Shown here: positions 28,470-37,869 of the stretch, piece by piece
How the letters are laid out: every line of letters begins with the position of its first letter
Numbering within the stretch: the first letter of the stretch is position 1
Assembly: GCA_965221445.1 (NCBI GenBank)
Contig: CBDCSF010000013.1
Span: 2,046,001-2,110,000, forward strand
Direction of reading: 5' to 3'
DNA from: MPNP01 sp965221445
GTDB lineage: Bacteria; Pseudomonadota; Alphaproteobacteria; Rhodobacterales; Rhodobacteraceae
Length of the DNA: 64,000 bases
Notes under the pieces: model-generated
Database searches by the model: none
What the model was told of the DNA's origin: nothing
Seen by the model: only the letters and a program-made list of their open reading frames with translations
Made by a program: the position numbers and the translations under genes

Positions 28470-28703
28470 TTAAGTAGCTTCTATAACTTCCCAGGATTTG
28501 GTTTTAGAAATAGGTGAACATTCCCTAATTTGAACCTTGTCACCCAAATGAACTGAATTATTGGCATCATGGGCACGATATTTCTTGGATTTTCTTACGG
28601 TTTTCTTCATGACCGGATGCATGAACCGTCTTTCAACCAGAACAGTAACCGTCTTGTCACTTGAATTGCTGATAACCTTACCAGCCAGTATTCTTTTTGG
28701 CAT
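28470..28703 (-). CDS. rpsQ: 30S ribosomal protein S17
   Basis: 77 residues, OB fold: ISNSSDKTVTVLVERRFMHPVMKKTVRKSKK and GDKVQIRECSPISKTKSWEV. Primary 16S rRNA binder in the 5' domain. Confidence 0.97.
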   Translation of the reverse strand: MPKRILAGKVISNSSDKTVTVLVERRFMHPVMKKTVRKSKKYRAHDANNSVHLGDKVQIRECSPISKTKSWEVIEAT

Positions 28704-28705
28704 GA

Positions 28706-28897
28706 CTAAGCCTTCTCCTTTTCCCGGATCACGGTTTTGATCCGTGCCACATCTCTTTTAATCGTTCGAATACGGGCTGTATTGGGGAAATCCCCTTCTG
28801 CCAACCGAAAACGAATATTGAATGCTTCTCTCTTCAATTCTAGCAGCTTGTCACCTAATTCGTCTGCTGTCTTTTCTCGTAATTCTGATGCATCCAT
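28706..28897 (-). CDS. rpmC: 50S ribosomal protein L29
   Basis: 63 residues, two-helix protein with ELREKTADELGDKLLELKREAFNIRF and ARIRTIKRDVARIKTVIREK. It lies near the peptide exit tunnel beside L23, at the docking surface for trigger factor and SRP. Confidence 0.96.
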   Translation of the reverse strand: MDASELREKTADELGDKLLELKREAFNIRFRLAEGDFPNTARIRTIKRDVARIKTVIREKEKA

Positions 28898-28937
28898 GAC
28901 TTTAATCCTACTACAGGGTTCTCATTTCTACTATATT

Positions 28938-29351
28938 CTACCAATCGTCCCGCTGAACTATCCTGGTCTTTACAGGCAATTTCATGGCGGCCAACCTCAG
29001 GGCTTCACGCGCAGTACCATCGGCTACCCCATCAAGCTCAAACATGACACGGCCAGGTTTGACCCTCGCTGCCCAATACTCCACTGATCCCTTACCCTTA
29101 CCCATACGAACTTCGGTAGGTTTTTTGGAAACGGGAACATCGGGAAAAATCCTGATCCAGACTCTTCCCTGCCTCTTCATTTTTCTGGTCATCGCTCTTC
29201 GGGCAGCCTCGATTTGTCGAGCAGTAATCCGCTCGGGTTCAACAGCCTTCAGGCCATAGGAGCCAAAATTCAAGGCAGTTCCACCCTTGGAATTACCATG
29301 AATACGACCCTTGTGTTGTTTCCGGTATCGTGGCTTCTTTGGTTGTAACAT
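28938..29351 (-). CDS. rplP: 50S ribosomal protein L16
   Basis: 137 residues: MLQPKKPRYRKQHKGRIHG start, GKGKGSVEYWAARVKPGRVMFE loop, and EALRLAAMKLPVKTRIV. L16 supports A-site tRNA accommodation. The GKGKG loop is the region that carries the hydroxylated arginine in some bacteria. Confidence 0.98.
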   Translation of the reverse strand: MLQPKKPRYRKQHKGRIHGNSKGGTALNFGSYGLKAVEPERITARQIEAARRAMTRKMKRQGRVWIRIFPDVPVSKKPTEVRMGKGKGSVEYWAARVKPGRVMFELDGVADGTAREALRLAAMKLPVKTRIVQRDDW

Positions 29352-29366
29352 ATCTAAATCCTCGGA

Positions 29367-30065
29367 CTATGATCTACGGGGGGCAACCCCACCTTCCCTC
29401 AGAACCTGGTCTCGACGATCCCTTGCCGAGGGATCATGTTCCAGTATTTCACCCTTGAAGATCCAGATCTTGATTCCGATAACACCGTAAGGGGTTGATG
29501 CTGTAGCCCGAGCGTAATCAACATCAGCTCTCAGGGTATGTAGAGGAACACGTCCCTCCCGATACCATTCTGTTCTGGCTATTTCAGCTCCACCAAGACG
29601 CCCAGCGACATTAATTCGGACTCCCAGAGCACCCATTCTCATGGCACTTTGTACGGATCGCTTCATGGCCCTACGGAAGGATACCCGGTTTTCAATTTGC
29701 TGGGCCACCGAATCGGCAGCCAGTTGAGCATCTATCTCAGGTCGTTTGACCTCAACAATATTGAAAAATAGCTCTGAATCGGTCAGTTTTCGCAATGATG
29801 CCTTTAGAGCTTCTACTTCGGCACCCTTTCGGCCTACAATAACACCTGGCCTTGCCGAGTGCACCGTAATTCGGCATTTCTTGTAGGGACGTTCGATAAT
29901 CACACGGCTTATACCAGCCTGAGCACATTCTTTCTTGATAAATGCCCTGATTTTCAAATCTTCCTGAAGAAGATCTCCATAATCCCGTTTGTTGGCGTAC
30001 CATCTGCTGTCCCAGGTCCTGTTGACCTGTAGACGCATGGCGATAGGGTTAACTTTTTGCCCCAT
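29367..30065 (-). CDS. rpsC: 30S ribosomal protein S3
   Basis: 232 residues: MGQKVNPIAMRLQVNRTWDSRWYA start, KH domain with PGVIVGRKGAEVEAL, and the GRLGGAEIARTEWYREGRVPLHTLRADVDY block. Together with S4 and S5 it surrounds the mRNA entry tunnel. Confidence 0.98.
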   Translation of the reverse strand: MGQKVNPIAMRLQVNRTWDSRWYANKRDYGDLLQEDLKIRAFIKKECAQAGISRVIIERPYKKCRITVHSARPGVIVGRKGAEVEALKASLRKLTDSELFFNIVEVKRPEIDAQLAADSVAQQIENRVSFRRAMKRSVQSAMRMGALGVRINVAGRLGGAEIARTEWYREGRVPLHTLRADVDYARATASTPYGVIGIKIWIFKGEILEHDPSARDRRDQVLREGGVAPRRS

Positions 30066-30070
30066 AAGTT

Positions 30071-30439
30071 CTAATCCCCTATTTCCTGCACAACGATTGT
30101 AATTTGTGAAAATGGTTTGACAATTCTGTTGGCCCTTCCTCTTGCCCTGGCCCGAAACCTTTTCATGGTCAGGTTTTTTCCGACATATGCTTCAACAATC
30201 CTCAGACGTTCGCCATCCATGCCAATATTGTTCTCGGCATTGTACATGGCCGTACGTACTACCTTGAGAACATCCTTGGCGACTCGTTTTTCCGAAAAGG
30301 TCAGGATATTGATGGCATCGACTATTTCCTTGCCACGTATCAGGGCTGCCACCTGGTTCAGTTTCTGGGGGGATACCCGGATCATTCTGCCAATGGCAAT
30401 AGCCTGATCAAGAGGCATCCTACTCTGTATTTTAGACAT
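30071..30439 (-). CDS. rplV: 50S ribosomal protein L22
   Basis: 122 residues: IRVSPQKLNQVAALIRGKEIVDAINIL, NAENNIGMDGERLRIVEAYVG, and the beta-hairpin RFRARARGRANRIVKPFSQITIVV that lines the exit tunnel and is the site of macrolide-resistance changes. Confidence 0.98.
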   Translation of the reverse strand: MSKIQSRMPLDQAIAIGRMIRVSPQKLNQVAALIRGKEIVDAINILTFSEKRVAKDVLKVVRTAMYNAENNIGMDGERLRIVEAYVGKNLTMKRFRARARGRANRIVKPFSQITIVVQEIGD

Positions 30440-30448
30440 GATTGAGTT

Positions 30449-30727
30449 TTATCTCCTTTTTGCCTTTTTATCGGCAGAATGCCCGTAATAAGTCCTTGTT
30501 GGGGAGTATTCTCCAAATTTCTGACCGATCATTTCCTCTGTAACCAGAACGGGAATATGTTTTCTGCCATTGTGGACGCCAAAGGTAAGACCAACAAACT
30601 GGGGAAGGATGGTTGATCTGCGAGACCAGATCTTGATGACATCCCTTCGCCCTGATTCCTTGGCCTTTTCAGCTTTTTTCAACACATATGAATCCACAAA
30701 GGGTCCTTTCCATGTAGACCGTGCCAT
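30449..30727 (-). CDS. rpsS: 30S ribosomal protein S19
   Basis: 92 residues: MARSTWKGPFVDSYVLKKAEKA, IKIWSRRSTILPQFVGLTFGVHNGRKHIPV, and GQKFGEYSPTRTYYGHSADKK. It lies in the head of the 30S subunit and contacts S13. S13 (rpsM) is not encoded in this window. Confidence 0.98.
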   Translation of the reverse strand: MARSTWKGPFVDSYVLKKAEKAKESGRRDVIKIWSRRSTILPQFVGLTFGVHNGRKHIPVLVTEEMIGQKFGEYSPTRTYYGHSADKKAKRR

Positions 30728-30728
30728 G

Positions 30729-31568
30729 TTAACGTCCTTTCTTTCGCACTGACCGTCGACGCAGGATATATTTATCTGTCGTCTTGTTCTTGCGTGTTTT
30801 CATTCCCCTTGTAGGCTTACCCCAGGGAGTTACAGGATGACGGCCGCCGCTGGATTTTCCTTCACCACCACCATGTGGGTGATCCACTGGGTTCATGACG
30901 ACACCTCTTACGGTCGGTCTGATACCCATGTTGCGAGTTCGGCCTGCTTTCCCGAGATTGATATTGGAATTATCCGGATTCGAAACGGCACCAACTGTAG
31001 CCCGACAGTTTTGATGAACGACTCTCAACTCTCCCGATGACAGGCGAAGCTGAGCATACCCGCCATCACGACCCACGAACTGGGCATAGGTACCTGCAGC
31101 TCGGGCAATTTGGCCACCTTTGCCAGGTTTCATTTCAACATTGTGTACGATCGTACCGATAGGCATGCCGGAAAAGGGCATAGCATTGCCAGGCTTGATA
31201 TCCGCCCTTGCTGAAGAAACAATTTTATCACCAACAGCAAGTCTCTGTGGAGCAATAATGTAGGACATCTCGCCGTCATCATACTTGATCAGGGCAATAA
31301 ATGCCGATCGGTTGGGATCATACTCAAAGCGATCAACCGTACCTACAGCATCCAGTTTTTTCCTTTTGAAATCTATTTTCCGGTAAAGCCGTTTGGCACC
31401 ACCACCTCGATGACGAACTGTTATACGTCCAAGATTGTTTCGACCACCTTTTGAGTTAAGCCCCTCGCTAAGGGATTTAACAGGTTTTCCTTTCCATAGA
31501 TGGGAACGATCAACCAGAACGAGTCCACGTCGTCCCGGAGTAATCGGTTTATAGGACTTTAGTGCCAT
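30729..31568 (-). CDS. rplB: 50S ribosomal protein L2
   Basis: 279 residues: ALKSYKPITPGRRGLVLVDRSHLWKG start, RHRGGGAKRLYRKIDFKR, and the conserved VRGVVMNPVDHPHGGGEG stretch with the histidine required for peptidyl-transferase assembly. It is followed by rpsS after one base. Confidence 0.98.
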   Translation of the reverse strand: MALKSYKPITPGRRGLVLVDRSHLWKGKPVKSLSEGLNSKGGRNNLGRITVRHRGGGAKRLYRKIDFKRKKLDAVGTVDRFEYDPNRSAFIALIKYDDGEMSYIIAPQRLAVGDKIVSSARADIKPGNAMPFSGMPIGTIVHNVEMKPGKGGQIARAAGTYAQFVGRDGGYAQLRLSSGELRVVHQNCRATVGAVSNPDNSNINLGKAGRTRNMGIRPTVRGVVMNPVDHPHGGGEGKSSGGRHPVTPWGKPTRGMKTRKNKTTDKYILRRRSVRKKGR

Positions 31569-31628
31569 ACAATTACCCTTTATTCCCTTCCCGAAGAGCC
31601 ATAAACGGAATCTTCATACCGTCTCTCA

Positions 31629-31925
31629 TTATCTTGTTCCACCAGTATCAATTGAATAACCTTCTTCCAATCGGATAAAGGCCTTTTTAAAATCTTTTCT
31701 TTTGCCGGGACGTCCCCTGAAGCGGGTTCTTTTTCCCTTCTGGATAACAGTATTGACGGATTTAACCTTTACCTTGAATATAGCTTCAACAGCCTCCTTG
31801 ATCTTGGGTTTGGTAGCATCCATAGATGTTTCAAAAACCACGGTATTGATTTGTGAGGCCAAGGTGGACTTTTCGGTAATTCTAGGCCGACGGATAATGT
31901 CGTAATGTTCAGCAACCGGTTTCAT
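31629..31925 (-). CDS. rplW: 50S ribosomal protein L23
   Basis: 98 residues from ATG 31925: MKPVAEHYDIIRRPRITEKSTLAS, NTVVFETSMDATKPKIKEAVEAIFKVKVKSVNT. Start chosen at the family N-terminus; it overlaps the rplD stop by four bases (ATGA). L23 forms the docking point for trigger factor and SRP at the exit tunnel. Confidence 0.97.
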   Translation of the reverse strand: MKPVAEHYDIIRRPRITEKSTLASQINTVVFETSMDATKPKIKEAVEAIFKVKVKSVNTVIQKGKRTRFRGRPGKRKDFKKAFIRLEEGYSIDTGGTR

Positions 31926-32542
31926 GACATTCTCTCCTGCAGGGCATTCAATCCCTCCACGGTAATTACCAGAGTGGTACACTTCAAAATGTCATAGACA
32001 TTAGCTCCCTGCTGGGGCAAAACATCCAGATCCGGGATGTTTCTAGCCGCCCTGGCAAAATTTTCATCTACTTCTGGTCCATCAATAACCAAAGTCTTTT
32101 TCCATCCCAGGCTTCTGATTTTCTCATTCAGTTCGGATGTCTTGGGATTATCAATCTTGGCCTTGGATAAAATAACCAATTCACTGTTCTTCAATTTTGA
32201 AGAAAGAGCCATCTTCAAACCCAGCAGGCGAACTTTCTTGGGCAAACCATGGCTATGGTCACGAGGGGTCGGCCCCTTGTAGACTCCACCTTTGGAAAAA
32301 ATCGGTGCATTTCGATCGCCATGACGGGCATTACCCGTGCCTTTTTGTCGGTAAATCTTACGCTTGGAATAACTTGTTTCGGAACGGGTCTTGACCTTGT
32401 GCGTACCTTGCTGTTTACGAGCTCTTTGCCAGCGAACAACACGATTCAATATGTCTGATCTACTCTCTAGACCAAAAATATTTTCGGCCAAGTCTACCGA
32501 CTCAGCTTTTTCGCCATTAAAACTGATTACTTCTGTTTTCAT
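31922..32542 (-). CDS. rplD: 50S ribosomal protein L4
   Basis: 206 residues. Loop RQKGTGNARHGDRNAPIFSKGG, which reaches into the exit tunnel, and HGLPKKVRLLGLKMALSSK are visible. In E. coli L4 also represses its own S10 operon; no leader structure equivalent to that was confirmed here. It overlaps rplC by four bases. Confidence 0.98.
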   Translation of the reverse strand: MKTEVISFNGEKAESVDLAENIFGLESRSDILNRVVRWQRARKQQGTHKVKTRSETSYSKRKIYRQKGTGNARHGDRNAPIFSKGGVYKGPTPRDHSHGLPKKVRLLGLKMALSSKLKNSELVILSKAKIDNPKTSELNEKIRSLGWKKTLVIDGPEVDENFARAARNIPDLDVLPQQGANVYDILKCTTLVITVEGLNALQERMS

Positions 32543-33273
32543 GACTCAGCCTCCCCGGATGCGTCCTGATTTTCTCCGACATTCTCGGCAACGGGTTCGT
32601 TTTTTCTGATTGCGCCGGGCATTGGTAGATTATCAGGTGCTTTTTTCTTGCATGCATCCCTGATGGTTACCCAACCACCCTTGGACCCTGGAACAGACCC
32701 CTTAATCAGGATCAAGCCGTTTTCAGCATCTGTCTGCATGACTTCAAGGTTCTGGGTGGTAACTCGGGTATTTCCGAGATGTCCAGCCATCTTCTTGCCC
32801 TTGAAGACTTTTCCGGGATCCTGACACTGACCTGTAGATCCATGTGATCGATGACTTACCGAAACGCCATGAGTTGCTCGCAAACCAGCAAAATTGTGTC
32901 GTTTCATAGCACCAGCAAATCCCTTGCCGATTGAAGTTCCTGAAACATCTACTTTCTGACCAGGTATAAAGTGATCAGCCGTTATTTCAGCTCCGATATC
33001 AATTAAATTATCCGGTGAAACCCGGAACTCAGCCAATTTCTTCTTGGGTACCACCTGAGCCATGGCAAAATGACCACGCATAGCCTTCGATACTCGCTTG
33101 GCTTTTGCTGAGCCCGATCCAAGCTGGACAGCAGAATAACCATCACGGCTTACTGTTCGCTGGGCTAGAACCTGTAGATTGTCCAGATGAAGCACGGTAA
33201 CAGGTACCTGCTTTCCATCATCCTGGAACAAACGCGTCATTCCTAATTTTTTGGCAATCACTCCAGAACGCAT
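32539..33273 (-). CDS. rplC: 50S ribosomal protein L3
   Basis: 244 residues: RSGVIAKKLGMTRLFQDDGKQVPVTVLHL start, VSHRSHGSTGQCQDPGKVFKGKKMAGHLGN loop, and GSVPGSKGGWVTIRDA. The loop carries the glutamine methylated by PrmB in E. coli. The C-terminal 35 residues form an extension rich in E, N and A that is longer than in E. coli (209 residues). Confidence 0.98.
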   Translation of the reverse strand: MRSGVIAKKLGMTRLFQDDGKQVPVTVLHLDNLQVLAQRTVSRDGYSAVQLGSGSAKAKRVSKAMRGHFAMAQVVPKKKLAEFRVSPDNLIDIGAEITADHFIPGQKVDVSGTSIGKGFAGAMKRHNFAGLRATHGVSVSHRSHGSTGQCQDPGKVFKGKKMAGHLGNTRVTTQNLEVMQTDAENGLILIKGSVPGSKGGWVTIRDACKKKAPDNLPMPGAIRKNEPVAENVGENQDASGEAES

Positions 33274-33290
33274 TCCGGAATCTCCCCCTA

Positions 33291-33602
33291 CTAAAGTTTC
33301 AATTCCACGGCAACACCTGCCGCGAGTTCAAGTTTCATGAGCGCATCCACTGTCTGGGGCGTTGGATCAATGATATCAATCACCCGTTTGTGGGTTCTTA
33401 TCTCCATTTGCTCACGCGACTTCTTGTCAATGTGAGGTCCCCTGAGAACAGTAAATTTTTCGATTTTGTTCGGTAAGGGTATGGGCCCTCGCCAACGCGC
33501 ACCAGTTCTCCTGACTGTATCAATGAGTTCAGATGCGCAGGCATCAAGAACCCTGTAATCAAAGGCCTTCAACTGAATGCGAATATTTTGATGTTGACTC
33601 AT
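33291..33602 (-). CDS. rpsJ: 30S ribosomal protein S10 / NusE
   Basis: 103 residues: IRIQLKAFDYRVLDACASELIDTVRRTGARWRGPIPLPNK and the C-terminal DIIDPTPQTVDALMKLELAAGVAVEL. Besides its ribosomal role it is NusE and links NusG (59.1 kb) to the ribosome. First gene of the S10 operon, separated from tuf by a terminator-like hairpin. Confidence 0.98.
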   Translation of the reverse strand: MSQHQNIRIQLKAFDYRVLDACASELIDTVRRTGARWRGPIPLPNKIEKFTVLRGPHIDKKSREQMEIRTHKRVIDIIDPTPQTVDALMKLELAAGVAVELKL

Positions 33603-33617
33603 ACTCTAGCTCCGAAA

Positions 33618-33650
33618 GCAAAAAGGGCACAAACTCCGTTCATGCCCTTC
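33618..33650 (-). terminator. Terminator between tuf and rpsJ
   Basis: On the minus strand AAGGGCA and TGCCCTT form a seven-base-pair stem around a loop of about 13 bases, followed directly by a short T run. It sits just after the tuf stop codon and separates the str operon from the S10 operon. Confidence 0.65.
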
Positions 33651-33654
33651 AAAA

Positions 33655-34830
33655 TCACTCAATAATCTTGGTTACAACACCTGCACCAACAGTACGTCCA
33701 CCTTCACGGATGGCAAACCGCAGTTTTTCTTCCATGGCGATGGGGTTGATGAGTTTAACCTTGAATCTGACATTATCACCAGGCATCACCATTTCAATAC
33801 CACTTGGCAGTTCAACCGAACCGGTAACGTCAGTGGTTCGGAAATAAAACTGAGGTCGATAGTTGGTAAAGAAAGGTGTGTGACGCCCCCCTTCCGACTT
33901 GTCGAGAATATAGGCCTCAGCTTCGAATTCAGTGTGGGGTGTTACCGAACCAGGTTTACAAAGAACCTGGCCTCTTTCCACACCATCACGTCCGACACCT
34001 CTGAGAAGTGCACCAATATTGTCTCCAGCTTCACCCCGATCAAGAAGTTTGCGGAACATTTCAACACCGGTACAGGTTGTTTTGGAGGTTGCCCGAATAC
34101 CAACGACCTCAATCTCATCCCCTACCTTGACGACACCTCTTTCAACTCTTCCGGTAACAACGGTACCACGTCCAGAAATTGAGAACACGTCCTCAATCGG
34201 CATCAGGAAGGGTTGATCAATCGGGCGGTCAGGGGTTGGAATATTTGCATCAACTGCTTCCATAAGTGCCTTGATACTTTCTTCACCAATTTCATTATTG
34301 GTACCATCCATGGCCGCAAGGGCAGATCCCTGAATCACTGCAATGTCATCCCCGGGGAATTCATACTCACTGAGAAGTTCCCGGATTTCGAGTTCCACCA
34401 ATTCCAGTAGTTCTTCGTCATCAACCTGATCGACCTTGTTCATGTAAACCACCAGAGAAGGAACACCAACCTGACGGGCAAGAAGAATATGCTCACGGGT
34501 CTGAGGCATAGGTCCATCAGCAGCACTCACCACGAGTATGGCTCCATCCATCTGGGCGGCACCGGTAATCATGTTCTTAACATAGTCGGCATGGCCCGGG
34601 CAGTCGACGTGAGCATAGTGTCGGGCTTCAGTTTCATATTCAACGTGTGCAGTTGAAATGGTGATTCCTCGATCCTTTTCCTCAGGCGCACCATCAATTT
34701 TATCATAAGGTGTAAATTCACCAAAATACTTGGTAATGGCAGCAGTTAAAGTTGTTTTTCCGTGGTCAACATGGCCAATCGTACCGACGTTGACATGCGG
34801 TTTGTTCCTGACAAAAGTTTCCTTAGCCAT
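33655..34830 (-). CDS. tuf: Elongation factor Tu
   Basis: 391 residues, the usual alphaproteobacterial length. G1 GHVDHGKT, switch-I RGITI, G3 DCPGHADY, G4 NKVD. Brings aminoacyl-tRNA to the ribosome as a GTP complex. It is the only tuf in this window; many proteobacteria have a second copy upstream of secE, and none is seen there here. Confidence 0.99.
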   Translation of the reverse strand: MAKETFVRNKPHVNVGTIGHVDHGKTTLTAAITKYFGEFTPYDKIDGAPEEKDRGITISTAHVEYETEARHYAHVDCPGHADYVKNMITGAAQMDGAILVVSAADGPMPQTREHILLARQVGVPSLVVYMNKVDQVDDEELLELVELEIRELLSEYEFPGDDIAVIQGSALAAMDGTNNEIGEESIKALMEAVDANIPTPDRPIDQPFLMPIEDVFSISGRGTVVTGRVERGVVKVGDEIEVVGIRATSKTTCTGVEMFRKLLDRGEAGDNIGALLRGVGRDGVERGQVLCKPGSVTPHTEFEAEAYILDKSEGGRHTPFFTNYRPQFYFRTTDVTGSVELPSGIEMVMPGDNVRFKVKLINPIAMEEKLRFAIREGGRTVGAGVVTKIIE

Positions 34831-34871
34831 CTGATAATCCTTTCTGGTTAACCGAACTTGTTAAGTGTGCT

Positions 34872-36989
34872 TTAAGCATATTTAGATTGAATCTCTTCCG
34901 AGATATTTTGTGGTACAGCCTCATAATGAGAGAACTGCATGGTGAAATTCGCTCGTCCCGATGTCATGGAACGAAGGTTGTTGATGTATCCAAACATATT
35001 GGCCAGTGGCACAGTTCCAGCAATAGCCGTGGAGTTTCCTCTGGGTTCCTGCCCCTGTACCTGTCCGCGTCTTTTGGTCAAATCTCCATTGACTGTCCCG
35101 GTATATTCTTCGGGTGTAACGACTTCCACCTTCATGACGGGTTCCAGGAGTTTGACTCCAGCTTTTTTCAAACCCTCTCGCATGGCAGCCCTGGCACAGA
35201 GCTCAAAGGCCATGACCGAAGAGTCAACATCATGATAGGCTCCATCAATAAGTGTAACCTTGAAGTCAATCACAGGGAAACCGGCCAGAGGACCTGAATC
35301 CATCACCGAATTAATCCCCTTTTCAACACCGGGTATATATTCCTTGGGAATTGATCCGCCAACGATTTTGGACTCAAAACTGTATCCCTTGCCGATTTCC
35401 TGAGGTTCAATAATCATCTTGACCCGTGCAAACTGACCGGCACCACCGGTCTGTTTCTTGTGGGTATAGTCAATTTCGGCCATATGCGAAACAGTTTCAC
35501 GATAGGCAACTTGTGGTGCACCAATATTGGCCTCCACCTTGAATTCCCTTTTCATCCGGTCAATCAAAATATCCAGATGAAGTTCCCCCATACCTTTCAT
35601 GATGGTTTGACCTGACTCAAAATCGGTTTCAACCCTGAATGAAGGATCTTCTGCAGCCAATCTTTGCAAGGCCTGAGCCATTTTTTCCTGGTCGGACTTG
35701 GTTCTTGGTTCAACTGCGATCTCAATAACCGGGTCCGGGAAGGTCATGGTTTCGAGAACAACGGGTTCTGTCGAACTACAAAGAGTGTCGCCAGTGGTAG
35801 TTTCCTTCAAACCGGCCAGGGCAATAATATCACCGGCATAGGCTTCCGTGATTTCTTCCCTGTTGTTGGAATGCATCATCATCATTCGACCGACACGTTC
35901 TTTCTTTCCTTTGGTCGAATTCAACATCTGGTCTCCCTTGTTGATCGTACCGGAATAGATTCTGGTAAATGTCAGTGAACCGACAAACGGATCATTCATG
36001 ACCTTGAAGGCCAATCCCGAAAACGGATTCCCATCATCGGCCGTTCTCTCAATGTTACGAACCTCAGCCTTGTCACCAGGTTTAAAACCTATATAGGAAG
36101 GAACATCCAATGGACCCGGCAGGTAATCAATGACCGAATTCAACATCGGCTGAACACCCTTGTTCTTGAAGGCGGAACCGGCAAGAACAGGTACAAATGT
36201 CATATCCAGAGTTCCCCTTCGGATTAATCCCCGAAGAGTTTTTTCATCAGGTTCCTCTCCCTCCAGATAGGCCTCCATGACATCATCATCCATTTCTACG
36301 GCTGTTTCAATGAGTGTATTTCGCCATTCATTAGCCAAATCCTGGAGATCCGGCCTGATGTCCTGCAGTGTCCAGGTCGCACCAAGAGCTTCACCCGTCC
36401 ATGTCCATTCCTTCATGCTAACAAGATCAATAATGCCACTGAACTTGTCTTCAGCACCAATGGGAATCTGTATGGGAAGGGGGGTTGCTCCAGTTCGGTC
36501 TTTGATCATTCTTACACAGTTAAAGAAATCTGCTCCGATCTTGTCCATTTTGTTGACAAAAACAAACCTTGGTACCTTATATCTATCAGCCTGTCGCCAG
36601 ACGGTCTCAGTCTGCGGTTCGATACCAGCGTTTGCATCAAGGACACAAATTGCCCCGTCAAGGACTGCCAATGATCTTTCAACTTCAATGGTAAAATCAA
36701 CGTGGCCTGGAGTATCAATGATATTAAAGCGAAATTTTTCTGAAAGTGGTGTTTCACCATCTTCAGTTCTTTCCCAGAAGGTGGTTGTCGCAGCTGAGGT
36801 TATGGTAATTCCTCTTTCCTGTTCCTGCTCCATCCAGTCCATGGTTGCAGCACCATCATGAACCTCACCGATTTTGTGGGACTTCCCGGTATAGTAAAGT
36901 ACCCGCTCAGTTGTTGTTGTTTTCCCAGCATCAATATGGGCCATGATACCAAAATTTCGATAACGGGAAAGTGGATATTGACGTGTCAT
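34872..36989 (-). CDS. fusA: Elongation factor G
   Basis: 705 residues. G1 AHIDAGKTTTTERVLYYTG, G2 RGITITSAA, G3 DTPGHVDF, G4 NKMDKIGADF, then domains II-V ending in MTSGRANFTMQFSHYEAVP. Catalyses ribosomal translocation and, with RRF, recycling. About ten residues longer than most EF-G. Confidence 0.99.
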   Translation of the reverse strand: MTRQYPLSRYRNFGIMAHIDAGKTTTTERVLYYTGKSHKIGEVHDGAATMDWMEQEQERGITITSAATTTFWERTEDGETPLSEKFRFNIIDTPGHVDFTIEVERSLAVLDGAICVLDANAGIEPQTETVWRQADRYKVPRFVFVNKMDKIGADFFNCVRMIKDRTGATPLPIQIPIGAEDKFSGIIDLVSMKEWTWTGEALGATWTLQDIRPDLQDLANEWRNTLIETAVEMDDDVMEAYLEGEEPDEKTLRGLIRRGTLDMTFVPVLAGSAFKNKGVQPMLNSVIDYLPGPLDVPSYIGFKPGDKAEVRNIERTADDGNPFSGLAFKVMNDPFVGSLTFTRIYSGTINKGDQMLNSTKGKKERVGRMMMMHSNNREEITEAYAGDIIALAGLKETTTGDTLCSSTEPVVLETMTFPDPVIEIAVEPRTKSDQEKMAQALQRLAAEDPSFRVETDFESGQTIMKGMGELHLDILIDRMKREFKVEANIGAPQVAYRETVSHMAEIDYTHKKQTGGAGQFARVKMIIEPQEIGKGYSFESKIVGGSIPKEYIPGVEKGINSVMDSGPLAGFPVIDFKVTLIDGAYHDVDSSVMAFELCARAAMREGLKKAGVKLLEPVMKVEVVTPEEYTGTVNGDLTKRRGQVQGQEPRGNSTAIAGTVPLANMFGYINNLRSMTSGRANFTMQFSHYEAVPQNISEEIQSKYA

Positions 36990-37014
36990 GAGAAAACTGT
37001 CCTGCTTTGTTACT

Positions 37015-37485
37015 TTACCATCGGTAATGACTAAAGGCCCTGTTGGCTTCGGCCATCTTGTGTGTATCTTCCCGTTTTTTTACTGCCCGTCCCCGGAAGT
37101 TTATAGCATCCACCAGTTCGCCTGCGAGCCTTTCCTCCATGGTGTGTTCCGGACGTTTGCGAGCAGCATCAATAAGCCATCGGATGGCCAGGGCACTTCT
37201 CCTTTCTGGCCGAACTTCTACAGGGATCTGATAGGTTGAACCCCCAACCCGTCTTGACCTGACTTCAATTGAGGGTCGGACATTACCGATGGCCTCATGA
37301 AAAACTTCCAACGGATCGCGTTGGGTTTGGCCCTGGATACGATCAAGGGCATTATAGACAATACCTTCGGCTACGGCCTTTTTGCCGTCCTTCATCAGAT
37401 TGTTCATGAACTTTGTAAGGGTTTGATCACCAAACTTGGCGTCAGGCAGTACTTCTCTTACATCAGCGCGACGGCGACGGGACAT
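37015..37485 (-). CDS. rpsG: 30S ribosomal protein S7
   Basis: 156 residues: MSRRRRADVREVLPDAKFGDQTLTKFMNNLMKDGKK, GGSTYQIPVEVRPERRSALAIRWLI. Primary binder of the 3' domain of 16S rRNA; in E. coli it represses the str operon. Confidence 0.98.
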   Translation of the reverse strand: MSRRRRADVREVLPDAKFGDQTLTKFMNNLMKDGKKAVAEGIVYNALDRIQGQTQRDPLEVFHEAIGNVRPSIEVRSRRVGGSTYQIPVEVRPERRSALAIRWLIDAARKRPEHTMEERLAGELVDAINFRGRAVKKREDTHKMAEANRAFSHYRW

Positions 37486-37497
37486 ATATACAACTCC

Positions 37498-37869
37498 TTA
37501 CTTAGGTCTCTTGGCGCCATATTTGGAACGTCTTTGCCGTCGTTCCTGGACACCGGTTGTATCAAGTGTTCCCCGCAAGATATGGTATCGAACACCAGGA
37601 AGGTCTTTCACCCTTCCTCCCCGAATCAGAACCACCGAGTGTTCCTGAAGGGTATGGGTTTCTCCGGGAATATAGGAGATGACCTCAAAACCGCTTGTCA
37701 ATCTGACCTTGGCAACCTTCCGCAAAGCCGAGTTTGGCTTCTTCGGTGTAGTCGTGTAGACACGAGTACACACACCACGTCGCTGAGGACAACCCAGCAG
37801 ATGCATTGACTTTTGTCGCCGAACCTTGGGCTTCCTTGGCTTGCGAATTAATTGTTGTATCGTTGGCAT
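37498..37869 (-). CDS. rpsL: 30S ribosomal protein S12
   Basis: 123 residues: MPTIQQLIRKPRKPK, the decoding loop TTPKKPNSALRKVAKVRLT with the lysine targeted by streptomycin-resistance changes still present, and VLIRGGRVKDLPGVRYHIL. First gene of the str operon; in many bacteria it follows rpoC, but here 9 kb of other genes intervene. Confidence 0.99.
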   Translation of the reverse strand: MPTIQQLIRKPRKPKVRRQKSMHLLGCPQRRGVCTRVYTTTPKKPNSALRKVAKVRLTSGFEVISYIPGETHTLQEHSVVLIRGGRVKDLPGVRYHILRGTLDTTGVQERRQRRSKYGAKRPK